Origin: Microcyclospora pomicola
Taxonomy: Eukaryota; Ascomycota; Dothideomycetes; Capnodiales
DNA: 64,000 nt
Direction: 5' to 3'
Assembly (NCBI GenBank): GCA_002786065.1
Contig: NHNY01000018.1
Span: 248,001 to 312,000, forward strand
The translations under genes and the position numbers were made by a program. The notes under the pieces were generated by a model. That model had not been told where the DNA came from and ran no database searches. It saw only the letters and a program-made list of their open reading frames with translations. Positions 55,815 through 64,000 of the stretch are shown here, one piece after another. Positions within the stretch are counted from its first letter, which is position 1, and the number at the start of each line of letters is the position of its first letter.

Positions 55815-58642
55815 GATGATTTGATCAATTGGTGATGTTGTTGGTGATCGACTGGCGGATGACTCCGGCACGGATTGATCTATCCACGCGTACCTGACTG
55901 TGGTAGATGATAAGAGGTGAACTGGCTGCGTCCGCCGATCGAGGGATGAGCTTGGTACAAGCTACCTGCAGGTCAAGCGCTGGTAGCTGCGGCTTGGTGG
56001 ACAGGTCGATACAGAACAGGACGAGACGAGCAGCAGCAAGATGCAGGAACACAAGACGATGATGCCTGGCGGGGAAGCACAGTCTTTGTCTGTAAGGTAT
56101 GGTAGTGAGCGTTTCGAGGTTATTTGGTTAGCGGCAGGACTGGGCTGCGCTCGGACGATGTGGGGGAATGTAGAGACCGTTGGTGTTGGTGGGAACGGAG
56201 GAACGAGGAATGAATGTGATATGCGAGCGGCGCCGCAGACGTGGATGTCGAAGGAGAAGAGAAGGACGCTTGGGGGATAAGGAACGATGCGGTGAGCAGA
56301 GAAGTGTGATGGGGAGGTGAAGTGATAACGAGAAAAGAAAAAGCGCGTGGTGACGAGTGTGGGCGTGTCCCGCGCCAGCCAACGAAGAGGTGAACGCCGA
56401 CGACGACAGCAGAATCTGATCGGTAGTAGCGACCGACGGCTCGACCGTGGCACCAGCAAAACGACAGCTCAAGCCGAGACCAATGGTCCAGTGCTGCAGC
56501 CGCGCCTCCGAAACTCAGCAGCGTTTGCAGCGGGATCCAATCAAGCAGATCCAGGCCGGCCGGCGCATAGGCCACGATTGGCTACAGGCAGGATCCCGGT
56601 CCCATACCTCGACATCCTGGTCGTCGGCTGCATCCCGGGCTGGCGTTTGCTGATAGCTCACCCGCGCGTTGAGCAGACCGGAGGCTTTCTGAGATCTGCT
56701 AGTCACTGTCTGGTGAACGATTTGTGATGTGTGTGGATCTCAGAAGAAGCTTCCGGATGTCTGAGGCTCTGAGCTATGCCCGACCCGGGTGTTCCAGAGC
56801 CAAGGATCGCTGACCTTTGTCGAGACGTTTCACACTCCGAAGGCACAAGTCTCTTTATCACCCTAAGGTATGCGCCGGGCTTCCATGGTCATTGGCGGTC
56901 GTTGCAGGCCGCAGCCTCTACCTGCGACGCGCGATGCTCGATAGGCTGTATAGGTAGCGCATCTTCAAGCCTGAAGCAACACCACGCAACACCATTCTGC
57001 GCACCGATAGCCGCTGGATGGTATCACAATCCAGGCCAGCTGACATGTCACCAGAGGGCTGATAACAGAACGGTGGATCGTAGTGTCGGCGTGCTTAGGT
57101 CGATGTCGATGTGGATGTGGATGTAGAACTACCGGGCCTGGTCTTACGTGTCGAGGAATTTTTCGATTCCCAGTCCTCGGCCGATCCACTCGCGGCCCCA
57201 CTTCCCACCGTCTACCGCGCTTCCCCGAGGCAACTCACGGTAGAATGTGACAAAGCGTCCACATGTCAGCTGCAGAGCCCTGCCGACGATCCCGGCTGAT
57301 ACTGCATGTCGAATAACCGACTGACTGACTGACTGACTGACTGCGTGCTGGGTATGATGCCAAAGAATTCGCAACGATAGTAGTCTACAGTATCAAGATA
57401 AGTGCTACTTGTAATGGTACCTATAAGTATAACCCCAGCACATTCATGAGCTTATCCTCGTTCCTGACCCACACTTCCTCTTCCTCAACCAAGCAACCAC
57501 GGCTCCGATCTGCCTCTCCGCACGCTGCTACCACGCTTTCCACAGCGCGAAACACTACATGTAGCAATATTCATCATCCTTCCCAAGATCTGTATCGATG
57601 ACAGCTGTACCAGCATATCATCGCGGTGATGTCGTCGAACATGTATACACGTGGTCGAGTATATCTCGTGCCCGGCGACGATCGTAGACTAATCCGTGGA
57701 TGTCATCTCTACATAGGTACTGAGACATCGTTGCTATGCCTGCAGAGAGTCGTGCAGGTGTATCGTGATAACGGCCAACGTATAGAGGTACCAGTAGTGC
57801 AGTCAACAGTAGCTACTCGATGATATCGTCGCTAGCAGACGATAGTACGCAAGCGATCAAGCACGCATGCATATACCTGGACGCGCATGCTATAATGCTT
57901 CGTCCAGTATAGGCTTCAACATCTCAGATCTGTTCAGGCATGCCAAGACGATAGCGCATCCTTATACAGAGCCTCTACTATCCTGGCCACGACAGGTGCT
58001 GTACGATGATGATTGTAGAGGTTCGTGGGCGTGTATGCAGCTCATGTAAGGTAGACGTACATACCTTCACCTTAGCATTCCATCGTTAAGGTAACTTATA
58101 CTACTACGTGATCTTGATGATATCAGCTATTCATCGTCGCTAGCTCTCTTCTCAACCGCGAGACTTGAACGCCGCTTAGCTATGTCGAGTCTTCGCTTCG
58201 GTCACAGCCACTATGTGCTTCAACGTAATGGACGCAGACCTTCTGCAGTTATAGTTGTTGCAGGCTTGCAGCTGACACGACGACACTCTCGTGATATACG
58301 TCTGTTATGTGCTGGACACCATCAAAAACTGTACTGTAGCTTCCGTCCATACTTGATGCTCTGCATTCTTCAACAGCTTCCGGCGTCTGCCAGCAGTCCG
58401 CCAGCACATATCGCCGCACTACCTATAGCGTTTGAGCAAAGGAGTACACACTCATCATCGACTGCTATCATGTTGCGGAAACCGATGCTGCCACGTGGCG
58501 AAGAGCCTACTTAGACTGCTTGTAGGCCTGAGTGGAGGAATTTAGGATTGGCCATGTGACAGGTAGCATTCCTGCTGTACCATTCTTCGCAACCTAAACT
58601 CTGCAGCGCTTGCTGTTTTCCCATTCTACACTCCTGGCCTGT
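55815..58642. other. 2.8-kb gene-poor gap
   Basis: The first 750 bp are pyrimidine-rich on the minus strand and are probably the leader/promoter of the Ser-rich protein gene. Beyond that are GATGTG (57099-57125) and GACT (57319-57343) short repeats and AAGGTA/TACCTT words near 58050-58095. Short frames such as 57626-57823 (+) have no motif. No transposon hallmark is visible. Confidence 0.5.
57319..57343. repeat. GACT tetranucleotide repeat
   Basis: About six perfect units lie in non-coding DNA. Confidence 0.85.
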
Positions 58643-60863
58643 TCACGGCTCGCCGAAGAACTGTCTGACTTCTTCGTCGAGCACTGCAACAACGTTGTCG
58701 TATACTGCTCGTCGAAAGGCGTCGTCTTCCAAACTCGTGTTACGCTGATCAAATTCGCACTGGATGCAGCGGCGGACTGCATCTCCATACCGCGCGCCAA
58801 ACTTGGCATATACCTTGTCGAGCATGCGATTGGCGGTCATGATGTCCGAAGCGACATGCTTGGTCCCGTCGGGATTCAATTCACCGGCATTCTTTGGCAA
58901 CTCATGGAAGGACGTCTCCATACATAGCTCGATGAGCAGAATTCCTAGGGCGAACACAGTCTCGTTACGGATCACAGGACTTGAAATCGATCTTGCTACG
59001 GTTTGCTGAATGGCGGAATGCGCCTCCACGTCGGTCGAGATGAATGGATGCTCGGTGAGGATCGCGCCGTCCTTTTCGAAAAAGGTGATGTCGGCATGAC
59101 TCCATCGCTTCGCTAGCCATGGAGTGTCGTGTAGGCGAAGCATTCCGAAGGCCAGAGCAGCTGCTAATCGACGGCTGTCGCCACCAGATAGTGGTGTCAT
59201 CTGTTTCCGTGTGGTGAGCACATCGGCCAAGGATATGACTGGCAGAGATTTCCTATCGACCACTGGCTTCTCCGGCCAGTAAAGTGCATGTCGGTCCATC
59301 GTTGCGTCGACGAGATAACCCAGACATTTTCCGCCTTGTATCGTGCGTAGTCGTGCGAAGCTCATGCAGAGATCCTGGATCTCTTCTGAATTGGTAAGGT
59401 CGGAGTGAGCAGGGGTTGTTGCTAGGGGCTGTGTGGCGAATTGGACTTTGGATTCCCGTATAGGCTTCGTTGAGGCTCCGGTAGCAGTCTGGCTTGGTGG
59501 GCGCGGAGATGCGTTGACCACGACCTTCACCAGACGCAGTTCGGTCTCCTCCACGTACCAGAGCAATGGTTTAGCAGCATTCGTAGGGTGTGCTGCATGG
59601 TGTAGCACAACTCTGCATGATGGTTCCTGCTGGTGGAGACAGTGATCGTCTGTGTCTCGGACATAGACACTTGCTCGATGTGGCACTTGGCAAGATTCAT
59701 GGAGGCTTTTTTGCAGTGTACCGAATATGCTTGAAGCATGACTTCGCATCTGGCTGAAGTTTGGGATTTTACGACAAGAACTTCGTACAGGCTCTAGAGT
59801 CTTGCTCTGCTCCGTTAGCTTGGTAAGCGAGACATTATCTCGGGAGATTTCGTCGAGAAGGTCGATGTATGCCGCCTTCTTAAGTCCGAACTTGAATCTT
59901 TTATAAGCTTCTTTGAAAGACCTAGGGTCGTGAAATGGGCCCTTCTCATGGTCAGCATGTTTACGGCGTTCTCTATCACTACGAATGAAGAAGATGATGA
60001 ACTCCACATCCGAGGCTTTCTCAACTCATAGAAGGATGTCTCTATACACAGTTCGATGAGCAGAATTCCTAGGGCGAACACAGTCTCGTTACGGATCGTA
60101 GGATTTGGAATCGATCTTGCTGTAGTATGCTGAGTGGCGGAATGCGCCTCCATGTCTGTCGAAATAGATAGATGCTCGGTGAGCATCGCGCCGTCCTTTC
60201 GAAAAAGGTGATGTCTGCATGTCATAATTGGATGATGGGCTCGAGCTACGCCTGCGAGCCTTATGACATGTGTACAAGGCGGAGGCGCGAATGGCAGTAG
60301 CTCACTCGCAGATATTCGACATGGCCACCACAGCCTTTGGAGGAGTGCCGCAACAAGAGGGGCAAGGACGTATATGAGGCATGATGATTACAGTAGAGAT
60401 GGTAGAACTATCGCAGGTGACGTACCTTTCCGTCTGGCCCCAATTTTAATCGCTCGCGAAATTCGTTCAGCGTCGTCTGCATTCCCATCACAGTCTCGAG
60501 GTAGACTGCATACGACCGTCGCATTTTCTCTCTGAGAGCCTCGTCAACAATCGGATCCGACCAGACATCGCCACCGGGATTCGCGAGCAATTCTGCCAGC
60601 ACATCGTCCTCGACACATCCGCTAAGAAGCAGTTCGATAGCATTGTGGAATATGTCCTGCTCAACGCGCATTCGGCGGCTCAGATTAGCAAACTCCAGGG
60701 GATAGTTCCACATGGACTTGATTGTTCGTGCACCCTCGCCATAATGCTCGAGACCTGGTAGTGGTCAACACGCTGTGATGCCCGCCAACTGTGATCAGAA
60801 CTTACCTGAAATGATCAACGGTATAGAACCAAGTACCAATCCTGCAACTTCAATGCCGGACAT
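58643..60863 (-). CDS. DUF7580 protein (HeLo-like N-terminus, degenerate kinase-like C-terminus)
   Basis: Member of a large Pezizomycotina family whose start resembles N-terminal domains of fungal STAND/HeLo-type signalling proteins. Proposed exons 60863-60806, 60754-60426 and 59941-58643 join in frame to about 561 residues. The N-terminus is MSGIEVAGLVLGSIPLIIS followed by GLEHYGEG. After intron 2 comes PFHDPRSFKEAYKRFKFGLK. The C-terminal half carries the kinase-like pattern LAAALAFGMLRLHDTPWL, WSHADI and NETVFALGILLIELCM without the catalytic lysine/HRD/DFG set, so it is probably inactive. Intron 2 (about 484 nt) is very long for this genome and contains a diverged copy of part of exon 3. 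Its 3' acceptor is uncertain by one codon. Function unknown. Confidence 0.75.
60020..60222 (-). pseudogene. Partial duplicate of the DUF7580 3' coding sequence inside its own intron
   Basis: The segment matches 58899-59098 of the same gene in the same orientation. By eye there are about 22 differences over roughly 200 positions (about 89% identity), about 18 of them transitions, plus a one-base gap that breaks the frame. It encodes the remnant of KDGAMLTEHLSISTDMEAH followed by NETVFALGILLIELC. It covers only the end of the kinase-like region and is most simply a relic of a tandem gene copy, lost by deletion. Confidence 0.8.
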
Positions 60864-61279
60864 GGTGGACCTGGAGAGGTAAGAAGACTTGAGAAGGTTC
60901 GTGCTGCAGTACGGAGGAAATGAGATTCTTCGTCGAGGTGAGGCTGAGCCAGGGTGTAGGGTGCTGTAGAGCTACAGCACTACTGCACAACCAAATGTGG
61001 GGCCTCAACTCTGGAAGGCTGTCAGCCTCGTCGAGCCTTGAAAGTGTCTTCAACTCCAGAGCATCTTCTCACTCTCACTTCCCCTCATAAATTTATCTCG
61101 ATATCCTGACTCTGTGGTAGAGTAAATGCTCTTTGGGGACACGCATTACTGAATCGCTGACAGGCTTGAAGTCGAAGCATATATAAGGAGGCTGCTCGAG
61201 ATCTTGAACAGCTTGGACATAACATCGGGCCACATCATATCGAGCTGAACATACGCATTCAGATGCATGATCACGCGGC
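60864..61279. promoter_or_regulatory. 416-bp head-to-head promoter region
   Basis: It separates the start codons of the DUF7580 gene (leftward) and the C2H2/SH3/ARID gene (rightward). The spacing makes shared regulation plausible. No specific site was identified. Confidence 0.5.
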
Positions 61280-64000
61280 ATGTCGATTTTTACCGCAACA
61301 CGAAAAGTCCTCGAAGCTTTCCAGCAGGAGAAACCTGGTTTTCCCAACCCTCGCCTCCAGGACGAGCTGGGACGCTTTCGAATCTGGGCAGGTAATGTCT
61401 CGGCGCATCGTCCAAAGACCAGTCGAAGATCGTTGGAGTACAGATTGCGCGATTCGTCCACACTTCAAGAACGGGTGCTGTCCTTGTTACAGGACCTGCA
61501 AATTGCTTTAGCATCGCTCGAGCGATCTAATTTGCCGCCACATATCGATGTTGAACCTGGCATTCGGTCTTCACATCGAGAATCACACGGAGCTGTGGCG
61601 GATCCCGAGGATTCCAGCAGTGATGACGACCTGTTCGTGGTGGAAGATGAAGAACCACCGACTGCAGCCGAACTCCTTAACCAGGAGCTCGGCGAAGTGC
61701 ATGAAATTATCAATTGTCTGATGCGATTCTCTGTGGCGCTCAGAAACCCTGCTCGGCATGATCAAGTACGGGCGGGATCAAGCACAAAGTGGTTTGAGCC
61801 ATATGACATACAGCACGTGAAGGCGAAGTTTCCACAAGCTCCAGAGTACCTTGTGCAGCGAATGGGAAAAGCCATCTCAAGACATCGGCAATATTTTAAT
61901 TATCGTCGCGAACACCATGAAAAGCTCGCAGAAGGTCTTGATCCTGTGCAGGAAAACGATGAGCGTCCAAGCACGATCGCAACCTCCCTTCGCCTCCTAG
62001 CTGCCACAGGTCCGGTGTCTGAATTACCATCGATTGATACTGATGACGTCGAATCTATAGCAACCGCGACTTCGTACGCCGGCACCGAGTCCGGTAGTGA
62101 TGCATATCTGCGTCCTCCCGAGTGGCCTGAAGCTGGACAACAAGGCCTGCCTTTCGAATGTCCAATATGTTATGGGTTCATCGAAGCAGATACTGAGCGC
62201 TCCTGGCAGTACGTATTACACTAAACTCCTTATCCTCGTCCGCTGACATGAAATCAGTCAGCACGTGTACGAGGACATGCCTCCATACATCTGTGTGCAA
62301 GCAGAATGTACAACTGGTGACAAGATCTATGCGCGTCGGAAGGCCTGGTTGCACCACACAAGCAGTATCCACCATAGACAGTGGATCTGCCCTTACGGCT
62401 GCGAGCAAAGGTTTGAGTCGTTGTTGAAGTTCGAGACGCATCTTCTCCAAAGCCACGAGCAAACATTCAGCGCAGCTGCACTTCAGAATCTTGCCGACAC
62501 ATGTGGCGAGCCAAGTGAGGAGCCAGAAACACATATATGTGTTCTCTGTAAGAAGGAATATCCTACCTCGAAGAGGCTATACAAGCATCTTGGTAATCAT
62601 CTGGAGCAGCTCACCCTCTTCGCATTACCAAAAGATTTGGTCGGAGAAGACTCGGAGGAGGATGGATCAGATGGTTCGAGCGATACTTTTAACATGGGTG
62701 TCACAAATCATGTGCACGCTCGAGCATTAACTGACTACAGTGGTAAGGAGGACACGGAACTGAGTTTCCGCAAAGGAGACTTGATCAATATTCGTCGAAT
62801 GTCATCGAAGGACGGGTGGTCGTACGGTTACATCCATGAGCAAGGAGAGTCTTCTCATAACGGATGGTTCCCAAGCACATATTGCCAAGAACTTCCCCAG
62901 GCAGAATATTCTGAACACGAAGCTGACCTGGAAGGACGTCCAATATCTGATGAGGTAAATTCTCCTCCAAGCTTGCTTATTTTATGTCTCATTAACATGA
63001 AAATGTTCAGAAAATCCAGCCTCCGATGAACGAGAGCGAGCCTCTGGACTTACCAATGCAGTTTCAGGATCATCTTGGTGGGAAACATGTCTTCCCGTGG
63101 TTACTCTGTAACACATGGAGCCGCTTAGAGAGCCTAATATTGGAAGCCTACAAAAATTCCGATCGCTTCGAGCTCATAGAGCATGGATTTTACGACCTGA
63201 CGGGGTCAGAAGGAGAAACAATTTCTACACAGATTTGGGATACAGTGATCAAACCAGGGTGCAAGGTCAGCATGTCTCTATGGTCTGACACAGAAATTGC
63301 GCGGAGATCTCAAGTCGTGGATTCTGGATCCAAGACTTCCGCTACGGATGCCGGCGATCGTGCTGAAGGATACGACCACCAAAGCCTCGGATATCTTGAT
63401 CAGCTCGCCAAATTTCACAAACAGAGCGGTATCAACCTCAATCGCTTCCCAAGCATCAATAAGCGACCAATAGATCTCTACAAGTTGAGAAACATCGTTA
63501 AACATAGAGGTGGATTTGAGCAGGTATGCATGAATGAAGGGTGGGCTGAGATAGCTCGCGACATTGGGTACCGTGGTAAGAGAATGTCTTCTCTGTCCGC
63601 ATCTCTGAGAAGTTTATACCAGAAGTGGTTGCTGCCTTACGAGGAGTATTTGCAGCAAGCAAAGCCGGATTCACTACAACAACCGGACCCACAAGGCAGC
63701 GGACTGTCAGCAACGAAAGAGGAAGAGAACACTGACCCTGGCGAGCCTGAGATAAACAAGCTTGCCACGAGCCTGACGGCCACCTCCAATAGCGACCTCG
63801 AAAGTCATGACCCGCAGTCATCGCGAAGAAAATTCCGGGAAGCTCAAGATGATGAAAATGAACTGGTGAATCGACCCGTGGCTGAAGTCCCTAGACTCAT
63901 CAGGATTCACAAGCAGTACATAGAAACCGACACCCTGAAATACTATGATATACCCTACAGCGAAGACGCAGTGAGTACATATGTACGCCAGTCACAGGCC
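61280..64000 (+). CDS. C2H2 + SH3 + ubiquitin-like + ARID multidomain protein (3' end outside the window)
   Basis: Exons 61280-62208, 62258-62954 and 63011-63970 join in frame; a GTGAGT donor follows at 63971, so the gene continues. Parts over 862 residues: a fungal N-terminal signalling region (1-290) with an acidic patch (DPEDSSSDDDLFVVEDEEPP); C2H2-like fingers at about 297-440 (FECPICYG, YICVQAEC...H, WICPYGCEQRF...H, HICVLCKKEY...H); an SH3 domain at 462-521 (ARALTDYSG, ELSFRKGDLI, GWFPSTYC); a ubiquitin-like domain at 558-633 (GGKHVFPWLLCNTWSRLESL, YDLTGSEGE); an ARID domain at about 665-757 (YLDQLAKFHKQSG, KRPIDLYKLR, RGGFEQVC, WAEIARDIGY, SLYQKWLLPYEEYL); and a tail IETDTLKYYDIPYSEDA resembling the C-terminal domain that usually follows such ubiquitin-like domains. 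ARID binds AT-rich DNA in chromatin proteins, and this one most resembles fungal KDM5/Lid2-type ARIDs. The function of the whole is unknown. Confidence 0.82.

Noticed and set aside
57319-57343. CRISPR-like or satellite array
   Set aside because: It is a simple GACT microsatellite with no spacers.
57626-57823. 65-codon plus-strand frame in the gene-poor gap
   Set aside because: Too short, no motif, and it is surrounded by stop-rich sequence without splice support.
63378-63660. ARID domain as a false joining of neighbouring genes
   Set aside because: The ubiquitin-like and ARID domains are encoded by one continuous exon (63011-63970) with no stop codon, so the fusion does not depend on splice prediction.

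Overview
The window is nuclear DNA of a filamentous ascomycete (Pezizomycotina), most likely a Dothideomycete. The reasons are compact genes on both strands with short GT-AG introns (mostly about 44-80 nt), pyrimidine-rich leaders, and families typical of Pezizomycotina: DUF3431, DUF3602, DUF7580 and C2H2/ubiquitin-like adaptor proteins. All identifications come from reading translations and splice sites by eye. No database was searched. I saw no tRNA, rRNA, CRISPR array or intact transposon.

Layout. 0-16.4 kb is loosely packed: the 3' end of an amino-acid permease, a fatty-acid hydroxylase superfamily enzyme, a DUF3431 membrane protein, a cysteine-rich S/T-rich surface protein, an MDR oxidoreductase and an uncharacterised nuclear-looking protein, separated by 0.5-2.6 kb gaps with microsatellites. 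16.4-53.5 kb is dense housekeeping DNA: a glycine-rich RRM protein, RCL1 (18S rRNA processing), a WD40 protein, VPS53 (GARP tethering), a CUE/CCCH/Smr protein, YTH1 and CFT1 (two subunits of the same mRNA 3'-end cleavage/polyadenylation complex, 9 kb apart), a small GPI-anchor-like protein, an alpha/beta hydrolase with a possible peroxisomal signal, an ENV7-like kinase, an amidase, a desaturase, an LMBD1-like transporter, RPS13, a DUF3602 protein, a CBS protein and CKS1. A conserved-looking unknown protein follows at 54.9-55.8 kb.

55.8-64 kb is accessory in character. After a 2.8-kb gap, two genes lie head to head around a 416-bp shared promoter region. Leftward is a DUF7580 protein whose second intron carries a diverged copy of its own 3' coding sequence. 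Rightward is a multidomain gene running off the window that joins C2H2 zinc fingers, an SH3 domain, a ubiquitin-like domain and an ARID DNA-binding domain. The ubiquitin-like and ARID domains share one uninterrupted exon. This pair is the most novel part of the window. Its biological role (signalling or allorecognition linked to chromatin) is inference only.
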